Shown in pieces: positions 35,630 to 44,737 of a DNA stretch of 64,000 nt. Position 1 is the stretch's first letter, and every line of letters starts with the position of its first letter. The notes below the pieces were generated by a model that was not told the origin of the DNA, made no database searches, and saw nothing but the letters and a program-made list of their open reading frames with translations. The position numbers were made by a program, and so were the translations under genes. This DNA is from JBCBWG01 sp038523925 (GTDB lineage: Bacteria; Pseudomonadota; Alphaproteobacteria; Rhizobiales; Hyphomicrobiaceae), in contig JBCBIY010000008.1 of assembly GCA_038523925.1 (NCBI GenBank), positions 78,606-142,605 of the forward strand. Direction: 5' to 3'.

Positions 35630-38600
35630 AGACCCGCGTCCGCCAATCATCTTGCGGCTGCACGGCCGGCGGCTTTGGACGCTGCACCGCGCGACGTGCG
35701 CGTCTGCGTGGAGCCCGCGTGCGTGCCGGCTTCACGGTTTTACGCAGCGGCGTCGCAGTGATTGCGGACTGTGGGACCGGTTTGACGGCGGCTGTCACCA
35801 GCGGCGCCGTCGAGCCGACGAGTGCAAACGGCGCCCAGATCTGCGGATGCGCATTGAGCGCGTTGGCGTCATCGTCGATGAGCGTCGCCATCGCACGGCG
35901 AAGCGCCTCATCGCGCGAGAGCCCTTGCTCCTTGGTGAGCCGCCCCACCGTATCGGTCACCAACCTCACCGCCGCCGCCGACTGCACCGGCCAGTGCGAG
36001 ACCAATAACGACCGCGTGCCGGCGTAGAGAAACGCGCGCGCGAGACCGGATAGCGCCTCTGCGCCGGGCGCATCGCCAGCAGCCGTGTTGCATGCAGACA
36101 AGACCACCCAGTCGGCATCGAGATTGAGCCGTGCCACTTCCGATGCGGTGAGCAAGCCGTCGTCGCCCGGCTTGGCTTCGGCTGGCGGTGTGAGCACGAG
36201 TGCGGGTTCGGTGAGGCCGCGCACCTCTCCGGTGACAAGGCCATGCGTCGCAAAGTGGAGGATGCGCGCCTCCGCGAGCCGCCCAGCGTCGTTTGCAGCC
36301 GTGATGCGGGCTTCCGTCGCCGCGCTCCCGAGCAGGACGTCGTCTGCGGCGGTGTTAAAAATCCGGGCGACGTCGCAGACCTCATCGGCCGTGTCAGCAA
36401 GCGGTGTCAGACGCCGCACGCTCTGTGCCTCAACGGCGCCGCCGCGGACGACCAACCCACCTGCATTCTTAACGCCCGGAAGCGCAGCCACGGAGAGGTT
36501 GGTCTCAGTCTCCGCTGGCTTGGCAGGCTTGCAGTCCTGGCGCTTGAAGGCACTGAAGTCATCACCCGTTGCGCCGGTCAGCAACGGGTTTGCAACGGCC
36601 AGGTACGGTCGCGACGTCGTGCGCGGTTTCGCAGCAGCCGTCAGTGTCGTCAGGCTCGCAACCGACGGTAGGACGCTTACGGCATGCGACTTGGCGAGCC
36701 ATGTAAGCTTGGCCAGCGGCACGTCAGCGCCAGCGGGTTTCGCGAGCAGCGTCTGCAGCGGCAGCTTCGCCAGAATGTGGTCGGGCACGACGATCAATCG
36801 CTTGTTGCCGATCACGTCAGCGAGCGGCGAGATGAGCGTCATGTAGAGCTTGTGCGCGCGCTCTCGCGGGAACGGCAGGACGCCGCCGTCATCCGGCATC
36901 GCGCCAATCAGATCGAGACATCGCAGCGGTCTGACGTCGCCAACCCACTCCGCGCTATCGAGTCCGCACCGCATGGCAGCGACGTTCTCGACCGTCTCGC
37001 GCACGGTGGTAGGCAACTTCCGCCAGACGTACGTGTCGCGCGTGACGGCGAATGCGTAGAGCGTATTGGCGCGCCGGGTGAATTGGATGAGCACAGCGTC
37101 CTGCGTGAGGCCTGCCTGCGCGTCGGCGACCGTGAGCGGTTGGGGTGTGCCAAGCTTCGCAAACTGCGGAAACCGGTCGCCAAGGTCCGCATCAAGACGC
37201 GCGAGATCAGCGACCGCCTGGTCACGCGCGCGCCGCAAACGCGCTTCGGCCGGCCGGTCGCGATCGGCATCAGGCCGCGTGACGGCTGCGATCAGGTCCG
37301 CGTTCGTTCGCTTCCAGACCTTCGCGAGGTCCTGGCGTTCGCGCACCAGCTTCGCGAGATCGGCGCTGCCGCTTGCGAGACGGGCCCCGATCTGGGCTAC
37401 AGACAGCGCCGCTGCCGAAGCCGACACTCGTTGCGCGATCTCAAATGCTTCGCGGGCGAGCGCCTCGGCGCGCTGAGGTGCTGCTTGGCGCACGCGGTCG
37501 AGCACGTAGAGGGCGCCGGAAAACGCTGAATCGCCGCCATGCGCGAGCACCGGGCCTTCGGGATCAAGGCGCAACCGCCGAAGCCGTCCCTCCTCCGCCC
37601 GCATCGCGCGACGCGAATAGGCGAGCGCTGCGTCATACTCCTTGATCCCAAGCGACAGTCCAGCAAGCAGCCGCAGCGGCGGGATCAAGTCTTCATGGTC
37701 GTCGCCAACCGCGGCTTCGATGACGCGGACAGCGCGCAACAGCACCGTGCGCGCGCCGCCATAGTTCTTCGCGCCAATTCGCACGTCGCCAATGTTTCCG
37801 AGGATGATGCCTGATCGGTAGTGATCCTTGCCGAACGTCTTTTCAGTGATCGCAAGGGCGCGCAGCATCAGCTCTTCGGCGCGCTTGAGGTTGCCGACGC
37901 GCTGCTCGGCGAGCGCGAGATTGTTCAGCACCTTGCTCACCTCCGGATGATCCTCCGGATAGGCCTGCGTCAGGCTCTTAAGCGCGGCATCATAGAGCTT
38001 GCGCGCGGCCGGCAGATCGCCGGTGCGCCGTTTGAAGCCCGCGTAGTTGTCGAGCAGCACGCCAATGCGCGGATCGGATGGCCGGAGGCGCTTGCGGTAG
38101 ACGGCGAGCGCCTTCTGATACAGCGGCTCGGCCTCGCGGTAGCGGGCCTGCTGATCGAACACGACTGCGAGGTTCGCGCGGCCCAGCGCCGTCGTCAGGT
38201 GATCGTCGCCAAGCTTCGCCTCAAAAATCTCGACAGCCTGACGCTGGACCTTCTCCGCCTCACCCATGCGGCCCATCTCGCGGAAGACGTTGCCCATGTT
38301 GTCGAGCACGATCCCGAGATTGACGTCGTCGTCGCCTTTGACCGCGCGAACGATTCTGACGACGCGGCCATAGGTGTCGATCGCCGGCTGAAACTTGCCC
38401 TGGACGCGCTGCACACCTGCGAGGTCCGTCAGCACGAGGCCAACGCGAAAATCGGGCTCCGTGATATGGCGCTCATAAAGCGCGACCGCGTCCCGGTACG
38501 CGGCCTCTGCGTCCTGCGGCCGACCCATGCGCCGCAGCACGCGGCCAAGCTGACGGCGAAAGTAGGCTTCGGCGATCTCGGACTTGGCTGAGCGCGGCCC

Positions 38601-39119
38601 CCGCGTGGCGCCCTTCAGGATGTGGCGGAACAGCTTCTCGGCGTCAGCGTAGCGACGTGCGGTCTGGTAGGCGCCTGCGAGCCGGTTGGCCGCGGCGCGA
38701 TAAATTTCGCTGTCGATTGAGGCGGTCGCAGATACGCCGATCAGCTCGGCGAGATAGTAGTTTGCCGCGGTCCTCGCGTCGCCTTTGGCGTAGAGCAGAT
38801 TGCCGACCTGGCGCGCGCTGAAGGCGGTAAAAGCGTTTTTGGCACCGAGCCCCTTGCGCGCAAGCTGATAGGTTTCGGTGGCGAGCGTCAGGGCCTCGTC
38901 GCGCTTGCCGGCCTTTTCGAGTTCGGCGCGCTTCTTCCAACGCGCGCGGAGCTCAGCGGTGAGCGCCTTGCGCGGCTCTGCGGCTTGGTCTGGCGCGAGC
39001 TTGCGCGCTGTCGGCTTTGGCGTTTCGGCTGCGTCTTGAGCGAGTGCCGCAGACGCACAAACGACGGCCGCTAGCCCGAGGCCCAACCCTGCCCAAACCG
39101 CGCGACCCGCACACCGCAT
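35619..39119 (-). CDS. Exported TPR-CHAT caspase-like protein
   Basis: A 1166-residue protein: signal peptide (RAVWAGLGLGLAAVVCASAALA), about a dozen tetratricopeptide repeats (residues about 60-560, repeated A-x-A-x-x-L-x-R-A-x-x-I patterns), a linker, and a C-terminal CHAT domain with the His of HFATHG and the Cys of VVLSACNTAAGD, the caspase-type dyad. A Pro/Arg-rich tail closes it. CHAT-TPR proteins include separases, and some act as proteases in defence and other signalling systems. No gasdermin, CRISPR effector or other partner is adjacent. ATG 39119 is preferred because the signal peptide begins there. Confidence 0.87.
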   Translation of the reverse strand: MRCAGRAVWAGLGLGLAAVVCASAALAQDAAETPKPTARKLAPDQAAEPRKALTAELRARWKKRAELEKAGKRDEALTLATETYQLARKGLGAKNAFTAFSARQVGNLLYAKGDARTAANYYLAELIGVSATASIDSEIYRAAANRLAGAYQTARRYADAEKLFRHILKGATRGPRSAKSEIAEAYFRRQLGRVLRRMGRPQDAEAAYRDAVALYERHITEPDFRVGLVLTDLAGVQRVQGKFQPAIDTYGRVVRIVRAVKGDDDVNLGIVLDNMGNVFREMGRMGEAEKVQRQAVEIFEAKLGDDHLTTALGRANLAVVFDQQARYREAEPLYQKALAVYRKRLRPSDPRIGVLLDNYAGFKRRTGDLPAARKLYDAALKSLTQAYPEDHPEVSKVLNNLALAEQRVGNLKRAEELMLRALAITEKTFGKDHYRSGIILGNIGDVRIGAKNYGGARTVLLRAVRVIEAAVGDDHEDLIPPLRLLAGLSLGIKEYDAALAYSRRAMRAEEGRLRRLRLDPEGPVLAHGGDSAFSGALYVLDRVRQAAPQRAEALAREAFEIAQRVSASAAALSVAQIGARLASGSADLAKLVRERQDLAKVWKRTNADLIAAVTRPDADRDRPAEARLRRARDQAVADLARLDADLGDRFPQFAKLGTPQPLTVADAQAGLTQDAVLIQFTRRANTLYAFAVTRDTYVWRKLPTTVRETVENVAAMRCGLDSAEWVGDVRPLRCLDLIGAMPDDGGVLPFPRERAHKLYMTLISPLADVIGNKRLIVVPDHILAKLPLQTLLAKPAGADVPLAKLTWLAKSHAVSVLPSVASLTTLTAAAKPRTTSRPYLAVANPLLTGATGDDFSAFKRQDCKPAKPAETETNLSVAALPGVKNAGGLVVRGGAVEAQSVRRLTPLADTADEVCDVARIFNTAADDVLLGSAATEARITAANDAGRLAEARILHFATHGLVTGEVRGLTEPALVLTPPAEAKPGDDGLLTASEVARLNLDADWVVLSACNTAAGDAPGAEALSGLARAFLYAGTRSLLVSHWPVQSAAAVRLVTDTVGRLTKEQGLSRDEALRRAMATLIDDDANALNAHPQIWAPFALVGSTAPLVTAAVKPVPQSAITATPLRKTVKPARTRAPRRRARRAVQRPKPPAVQPQDDWRTRVFSR

Positions 39120-39252
39120 GTCCGCCCCCACATCGCCATCGCCCCGAAAGCGTGAACGCAAACCTACCGGCAGCGCGACTTGAATGCGAGTGGGTTCAAG
39201 GCCGTGGCGCGTGCGGTGTGATCGAACTGGCGCGCTCAGCGACAGGCGCCCA

Positions 39253-40884
39253 CTAGCGCGCGTCAACCCATGCGCCGGCGGCGGGGACGCCGTCGCTGTA
39301 GAGCTTGAAGTTGATGCTATCGAGCAACGCTTCAAAGCTGGCATCGACGATGTTGGGGGACACGCCGACCGTAAACCAGCGCCTGCCCGTCGCGGTGTCC
39401 CGGCTTTCGACGAGGACGCGCGTCACGGCCTCGGTGCCGCCGGTCAGGATGCGCACGCGGTAGTCAACAAGTTCGACGGTCCTGATTGCGTCCTGATACG
39501 GGCCGAGGTCCTTCCGCAGCGCCTGATCGAGCGCGTTCACCGGCCCGTTTCCGTCAGCGATCGACCACGCGCAATCTTCCACGCCGGGGATCGCGATCTT
39601 CACGGAGGCTTCGGAGATCGTGACGAGTTCGCCGCGGGCGTTGTGGCGCTTCTCGACCATGACGCGGAAGGAATCGACGCGGAAGTATTGCGGCACGTCG
39701 CCGAGGGTGCGGCGCGCGAGCAGTTCGAACGAGGCGTCGGCGCCTTCAAACGCATATCCCTGCGCCTCGCGACGCTTGACTTCGTCGAGCAGCCGGCCAA
39801 CCCGCGGATCGGACTTTTCGACTGCGATGCCGACGCGCTCGAGTTCCGACATGATGTTGGAACGGCCGGCCTGATCGGAGACGAGCACGCGGCGCTCGTT
39901 GCCGACGCTTTCGGGTTTGATGTGCTCGTACGTCTCCGGCGCCTTGAGGATGGCCGATGCGTGAATGCCAGCCTTTGTCGCGAACGCACTTGTGCCAACG
40001 TACGGCGCCTGCCGGTTGGGCGAACGGTTGAGGAGATCATCGAGCACGCGGCTCACATGCGTGAGACGAAGCAGACGCGCCGGCGTGACCTGCGTCTCAA
40101 AGCGCTCTGTGAGATCGGTCTTTAACAGCAGCGTCGGGATCAGCGAGGTCAGGTTCGCATTGCCGCATCGCTCGCCAAGGCCATTCAACGTGCCCTGCAC
40201 CTGGCGGCACCCGGCGCGAATGGCCGCGAGCGAGTTGGCAACGGCGTTCTCGGTGTCGTTGTGCGCGTGAATGCCAAGGTGGCTGCCCGGCACGTGGTGC
40301 GTCACGTCAGCGACGATTTCGGCGATCTCGTCCGGTAACGTCCCGCCATTGGTGTCGCACAGCACGACCCAGCGCGCACCTGCCCCGTGCGCTGTCTTCG
40401 CGACGGCAAGTGCGTAGTCGCGGTTGGCCTTGTAGCCATCAAAAAAATGCTCGCAGTCGATCATCGCCTCGCGGCCGGCTGCAACCATCGCCTCAACGGA
40501 TTGCGCAATGCCTTCGAGGTGCTCTTCGTTCGTCGACTGCAGCGCGACGCGGACGTGATAGTCCCAGGCCTTCGCGACGAGGCAGCAGGCGTCGGCGTCA
40601 GCCTGCACGACGTCCTGCAGGCCCGGATCGTTCGCAGCCGACCGGCCGGCCCGCTTGGTCATCCCAAACGCGACGAACCGGCTGTTGGCAAGCTTCGGCC
40701 GGCTCGCAAAGAACTGCGTGTCGGTCGGGTTCGCGCCGGGATAACCGCCTTCGATGTAATCGAGGCCAAGCTCGTCGAGCAGCTCGGCAACGCGCACTTT
40801 GTCGTCGGCCGAAAAGTCGACGCCGGTCGTCTGCGCGCCGTCGCGCAGCGTCGTGTCAAAGAGGTAGAGACGTTCGCGGCTCAT
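39253..40884 (-). CDS. cimA: Citramalate synthase CimA
   Basis: CimA condenses acetyl-CoA with pyruvate to (R)-citramalate, a threonine-independent route to isoleucine. The 543-residue protein opens with the DRE-TIM motif LFDTTLRDGAQTTGVDFS, then LDYIEGGYPGANPTD, the metal site GIHAHNDTENAVANS, LNGLGERCGNANL, and a C-terminal LeuA-type regulatory domain. It overlaps cysS by 4 bp (ATGA), so it is co-translated. It complements the ilvBN genes about 13 kb away. Confidence 0.95.
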   Translation of the reverse strand: MSRERLYLFDTTLRDGAQTTGVDFSADDKVRVAELLDELGLDYIEGGYPGANPTDTQFFASRPKLANSRFVAFGMTKRAGRSAANDPGLQDVVQADADACCLVAKAWDYHVRVALQSTNEEHLEGIAQSVEAMVAAGREAMIDCEHFFDGYKANRDYALAVAKTAHGAGARWVVLCDTNGGTLPDEIAEIVADVTHHVPGSHLGIHAHNDTENAVANSLAAIRAGCRQVQGTLNGLGERCGNANLTSLIPTLLLKTDLTERFETQVTPARLLRLTHVSRVLDDLLNRSPNRQAPYVGTSAFATKAGIHASAILKAPETYEHIKPESVGNERRVLVSDQAGRSNIMSELERVGIAVEKSDPRVGRLLDEVKRREAQGYAFEGADASFELLARRTLGDVPQYFRVDSFRVMVEKRHNARGELVTISEASVKIAIPGVEDCAWSIADGNGPVNALDQALRKDLGPYQDAIRTVELVDYRVRILTGGTEAVTRVLVESRDTATGRRWFTVGVSPNIVDASFEALLDSINFKLYSDGVPAAGAWVDAR

Positions 40885-42287
40885 TCAGCCCGCTCCCAGG
40901 TCGTCATCGGCGCGCCCGTCTCAGGGTTCTTGCCGTCCTTCAACTGCACGCCGAGCGCGAGCAGCTCGTCACGGATACGGTCGCTTGTCGCGAAATCTCT
41001 TTGCGCGCGGGCTTGGAGGCGTTCAGCGATCTTCGCCTCGACCATGTCGGCATCCACATCGGCCGCCGCCGCATCACCGCGATAGTCGGCGCGGGTTTCC
41101 GTTTCCCTAAGCCCCATGAACCGCAACGTAGCTGCAAGCGCTTCGGCCTTCTCGGCGCTGCCGCGGCGCGCGGACTTGGCGAGGCCGTGCAGGATCGAGA
41201 GCGCGCGGGGCGTGTTGAGGTCATCGGCAAGCGCCGCGATGACCTCCTCGTAGGGCGCGCCGTCGTTCGAGACGTTAGCTGTGAGATCGGCAAACTCCAT
41301 CAGCGTCGCGCGCGCCTGATTGAGGCGCTCGACCGTCCAGTCGATCGGCTGGCGGTAGTGCACGCCGAGCATTGCAAGTTGCAGAACCTTACCGTTCCAC
41401 GTGCGCCCACCGAACATGTCGGAGGCGACCATATCGTGGATCGTGATGAAGTTTCCCGCTGACTTCGACATCGTCGCGCCCTCGACGCGCAGGAAGCCGT
41501 TGTGCAGCCAGATCGACGCCATTTCCGGCGTGCCGTGCGCGGCACACGACTGGGCAAGCTCGTTCTCGTGATGGGGAAAGACCAGGTCGATGCCGCCGGC
41601 ATGAATGTCAAAGACATCACCTAGGTGTTTGCCCGCCATCGCCGAGCACTCGATGTGCCATCCAGGCCGGCCGGGCGCCTTGATCCCCGCCGGAGATGGC
41701 CAGCTCGGCTCGCCGTCTTTGGAAGGCTTCCAGAGCACGAAATCCATCGGATCGCGCTTGTAAGGTGCGACATCGACACGGGCGCCAGCTTCCATTTCGT
41801 CCGTCGATCGGTTCGATAACCGGCCGTAGGTCTCAAGCGTCGCGACCTGGAAAAGCACGTGGTCTTCGGCGACGTAAGCGTGCTCGCGCGCGACCAGCGT
41901 CTCGATCATCGTGCGCATCTCATCGATGTGTGCGGTCGCGCGCGGTTCGATCGTCGGCGGCAGGACGCCGAGATGAGATAGGTCGTCGTGCAGCCGCTCA
42001 ATGGTGCGTTGCGTCAGGTCGCCGATCGCGACGCCCTCGTCCGCCGCCCGCGCGTTGATCTTGTCGTCCACGTCCGTGATGTTGCGCGCGTACGTCACAG
42101 CATCCTCGCCGTAGACGTGGCGAAGCAGCCGGAACAACAGGTCGTAGACGATGATTGGCCGCGCGTTGCCGATGTGGGCGCGGTCATAGACGGTCGGCCC
42201 GCACGCATACATGCGCACGTTCGCTGGATCGATCGGTTCGAGCCGGTCCTTCTGCCGCGTCAGCGTGTTGTAGAGCTGGACGTCCAT
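40881..42287 (-). CDS. cysS: Cysteinyl-tRNA synthetase
   Basis: A 468-residue class I aminoacyl-tRNA synthetase. It shows the Zn and HIGH region (MYACGPTVYDRAHIGNARP), CSAMAGKHLGDVFDIHAGGIDLVFPHHENE, and the KMSKS loop as T-M-S-K-S-A-G-N-F. ATG 42287 matches the family's start (MDVQLYNTLTRQKD); a 12-residue extension is possible. cimA follows with a 4-bp overlap. The 197-bp upstream gap contains two TGATCAGG repeats and nothing resembling a T-box. Confidence 0.97.
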   Translation of the reverse strand: MDVQLYNTLTRQKDRLEPIDPANVRMYACGPTVYDRAHIGNARPIIVYDLLFRLLRHVYGEDAVTYARNITDVDDKINARAADEGVAIGDLTQRTIERLHDDLSHLGVLPPTIEPRATAHIDEMRTMIETLVAREHAYVAEDHVLFQVATLETYGRLSNRSTDEMEAGARVDVAPYKRDPMDFVLWKPSKDGEPSWPSPAGIKAPGRPGWHIECSAMAGKHLGDVFDIHAGGIDLVFPHHENELAQSCAAHGTPEMASIWLHNGFLRVEGATMSKSAGNFITIHDMVASDMFGGRTWNGKVLQLAMLGVHYRQPIDWTVERLNQARATLMEFADLTANVSNDGAPYEEVIAALADDLNTPRALSILHGLAKSARRGSAEKAEALAATLRFMGLRETETRADYRGDAAAADVDADMVEAKIAERLQARAQRDFATSDRIRDELLALGVQLKDGKNPETGAPMTTWERAE

Positions 42288-42484
42288 GAGCACGGTCCTC
42301 TGCCGGCGCCGGACGTCTCTCAAATGATCAGGTGATGTGATCAGGCAAAGAGCCGTGCCACGCGCGGACTTGGTTTGTCAGAGCGTAATTCGAATGCCGG
42401 CGGGCGCCGACGATGGGCGGCAACAGATCATGCGCGGGTTATCGGCGGGGGCTCGCGCGCCGTCAAGCAGGCCGCAACCCACCA

Positions 42485-43264
42485 TTAAGCAAACCGAACG
42501 GAGACGCGGCCGAAGCGCCCGAAGTCTGCCTCAGCCGTCTGTCCGGGCTCAAGGTGGACGAGACCGGTCATGGTGCCGGTCGAGACGAGCATGCCGGCAT
42601 CAAGCGTGCGGCCGCGGCTTTTCAAGTGATTGGCGATCCAGACAAGGGCTTCCCGCGGATCGCCGAGGACGTCGGCGCCGCGGCCCGAGGCGACCTCGGC
42701 TCCGTCGACCGACAGCGCAACGGCTGCGTCGCGCAGGTCAGGCGCGCCATCCACGGCCGTGGCGGCGCCGACAACGATCCCGGCGCTCATCGCACCATCG
42801 GCAACGCGCGAGGGAAAGTGGCCCCCGAGTGCGGTCTCAAACACCGGGCTGATGAGTTCGATTGCCGGCACGACCGCCTCGACGACGCTTGCGACGGCCT
42901 CAAGCGTGTACGGCCCATCACCGACCGCCAGCGACCGGCCGATCCGAAACGCAAATTCGCATTCAATCGCGTGATGCGAAAACTCGGCCGCCGCAAGCTC
43001 CGCGGGCGCAGGAAACATCGACTGTTCATAGAGGGGCCCGGCAATCGGTTCGCTGACGCCGAGCTTGTCCTGAATGACGCCAGACGTCGCGCCGACCTTC
43101 CAGCCGGCGGGCCGCTGACCCGTCAGGCGGATCATCCGGTCCTGTATCTCGTATGCCTCGGCAATACCGGCAGGTTGCAGCGTTGCATCCAACTCGTCCG
43201 TCGTCGCACGCGCCAGCCGAAGCCGGTTCAGCTCCTCGGCTGCCTGATCAAGCGGCGTTGCCAT
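42485..43264 (-). CDS. 2-keto-4-pentenoate hydratase-like (FAH family) protein
   Basis: A 259-residue member of the fumarylacetoacetate hydrolase fold, close to 2-keto-4-pentenoate hydratases of aromatic meta-cleavage routes. Telling parts are AYEIQDRMIRLTGQRPAGWKVGATS, an acidic metal cluster in HHAIECEFAFRIGR, VVPAIELISPVF and LVWIANHLKSRGRTL. ATG 43264 has GGAGA 6-9 bases upstream. It lies upstream of cysS on the same strand with a 197-bp gap. The substrate is unassigned, and no meta-cleavage genes are nearby. Confidence 0.87.
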   Translation of the reverse strand: MATPLDQAAEELNRLRLARATTDELDATLQPAGIAEAYEIQDRMIRLTGQRPAGWKVGATSGVIQDKLGVSEPIAGPLYEQSMFPAPAELAAAEFSHHAIECEFAFRIGRSLAVGDGPYTLEAVASVVEAVVPAIELISPVFETALGGHFPSRVADGAMSAGIVVGAATAVDGAPDLRDAAVALSVDGAEVASGRGADVLGDPREALVWIANHLKSRGRTLDAGMLVSTGTMTGLVHLEPGQTAEADFGRFGRVSVRFA

Positions 43265-43412
43265 GTTCTGTTCTCCGCATTGTCCGTTGTCTGCCTGATG
43301 CGCCCAGCAAGACATACACAGCGCCGCAATTCGGCTCCATTGACCTCATAGCGAACCCTTTCTATGCCGGATTCAACCTGCGGGCTCACGAATTCTGGGG
43401 GCCGCCCGAAGG

Positions 43413-44453
43413 ATGCCGCCCGACGCAATGTCGACCAACCGCCAAAGACCTGAACCGACGCCGCGCGTGACACGGACACTGCTGGGTGCCGGCTGTCTGG
43501 TGGCTGCCGCGTTTACGGTGGTACCCGCCGTCGCGCAGGACTGGCGCTGGCCGTGGGAGACAGAGACGCGACGGGAGCAGCGCCGTGAACGCCCGGTCCA
43601 GCCGAGACAGCAGCAACGGGTTCCCCAAGCGGAAAACTTCGGCGGCGGTTCACGCGCGAACGTCTGCCTGCAACTCGAGCGTCGGCTTGCCAATGTTGCC
43701 AACCGCGGACGCACGGGCAGTGACCGCCGCGGCGCACTTCGCAACCAGTTGAGCCGCGCCCGCCGCGATTCGCGCCTGCTCGAAGGCCGGCTTGAATCCA
43801 ACGACTGCTGGGATGAGTTTTTCTTCCAGCGGACGCTGCGCAACACACGCGCATGCGTCTCGACGTACCGCCGGCTGCAGCGCGCCCGGCAGGCAGCGAA
43901 AGATGCGTCAGCCGAACTGCAGCAGTATTCCGGATCAAACCGGCAGCAGATGCAGGACGACATCGTCCGCGAACTCGCGCGCAACCGCTGTGGCCGGGCC
44001 TACGAGCAACAGGCGCGGCGGATGAACAGCAACCCGTTTGCCTCGTTCTTCGAAGACGGCGACAGCAGCGGGCTTGCGGGCCGCTCAAACACCTATCGCG
44101 GGCTTCCCTTCGCGACCTATCGGACGCTCTGCGTGCGGCTGTGCGATGGGTATTATTTCCCCGTCAGCTTCTCGACGCTGCCGAACTACTTCGAGCGCGA
44201 CGCCCAGGCCTGCCAATCGCAATGCGCGGCACCAACCGGGCTCTACTACCACCAGAACCCAGGCAGCTCGATCGACCAGATGGTGTCGGCGCAGGACAAC
44301 TCGACGTACACGCAGCTCAACACCGCGTTCCTTTACCGGAAGCAGTACGTGAAGGGCTGCTCGTGTAAGACCGCCGAGTACATTCCGGACGGGGTCCAGG
44401 CGAATCAGCAGACCGAAACGACCCAGCGCCGTCGGTTTTCCCCAGTCCGCTGA
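43413..44453 (+). CDS. DUF2865 exported protein
   Basis: A 346-residue protein of the DUF2865 family, seen mainly in Hyphomicrobiales. A signal peptide (TLLGAGCLVAAAFTVVPAVAQ) precedes a Gln/Arg-rich stretch. Next is a coiled-coil-like region (residues about 80-190) with paired Cys, then the diagnostic TYRTLCVRLCDGYYFPVSFST, CQSQCAAPTGLYYHQNPG and a late KGCSCK. The regularly spaced Cys suggest disulfides in the periplasm. ATG 43428 is an alternative start. Function is unknown. The 284-bp gap that follows carries DnaA boxes. Confidence 0.9.
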   Translation: MPPDAMSTNRQRPEPTPRVTRTLLGAGCLVAAAFTVVPAVAQDWRWPWETETRREQRRERPVQPRQQQRVPQAENFGGGSRANVCLQLERRLANVANRGRTGSDRRGALRNQLSRARRDSRLLEGRLESNDCWDEFFFQRTLRNTRACVSTYRRLQRARQAAKDASAELQQYSGSNRQQMQDDIVRELARNRCGRAYEQQARRMNSNPFASFFEDGDSSGLAGRSNTYRGLPFATYRTLCVRLCDGYYFPVSFSTLPNYFERDAQACQSQCAAPTGLYYHQNPGSSIDQMVSAQDNSTYTQLNTAFLYRKQYVKGCSCKTAEYIPDGVQANQQTETTQRRRFSPVR

Positions 44454-44467
44454 CACGCGCGGCAGAG

Positions 44468-44476
44468 TTATGCACA
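44468..44476 (+). promoter_or_regulatory. DnaA box
   Basis: TTATGCACA, an exact match to the DnaA box consensus TTATNCACA, 15 bases after the DUF2865 stop. Confidence 0.55.
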
Positions 44477-44489
44477 CCTGCGCGACGAT

Positions 44490-44510
44490 TTGTTCAAGTC
44501 CACTGAACAA
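44490..44510. promoter_or_regulatory. Inverted repeat between the two DnaA boxes
   Basis: TTGTTCA and TGAACAA, perfect 7-bp arms across a 7-base spacer, lying between the two DnaA boxes. It is a possible operator. It is not the direct-repeat form (GTTC-N7-GTTC) of the alphaproteobacterial LexA site. Confidence 0.35.
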
Positions 44511-44633
44511 TAGACAACCACGCGACTCACGCGTGTGACCTCCGCAAAATAGGGGCTGAACCGACGGTCGGTGCGCTTCGTTCAATGTGCGCGGGCTGAT
44601 GTCACCGAAATGCAATAGGCATCGGTCATAGGC

Positions 44634-44642
44634 TTATCCACA
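44634..44642 (+). promoter_or_regulatory. DnaA box
   Basis: TTATCCACA, the strongest form of the DnaA box, in the same orientation as the box at 44468 and 158 bases from it. Confidence 0.6.
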
Positions 44643-44725
44643 GTGCTTCGCGTGGGGATGAGTTGAAGGCCGGCGCGGCACGAGAACTGGCGAATGGGTC
44701 AGCACTCGATTGCAGCGCCGCCAGC

Positions 44726-44731
44726 AGGAGG
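44726..44731 (+). promoter_or_regulatory. Ribosome binding site deciding a TTG start
   Basis: A perfect AGGAGG 6 bases before a TTG codon at 44738. It fixes the likely start of the following GNAT gene. Confidence 0.65.
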
Positions 44732-44737
44732 TGCGCC

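Noticed and set aside
42288..42484. Regulatory leader (T-box type) upstream of cysS
   Set aside because: No T-box core sequence or terminator; only two TGATCAGG repeats, which are too short to interpret.
44490..44510. LexA (SOS) site
   Set aside because: Alphaproteobacterial LexA binds direct repeats (GTTC-N7-GTTC); this is an inverted repeat with GTTC-N9-GAAC.
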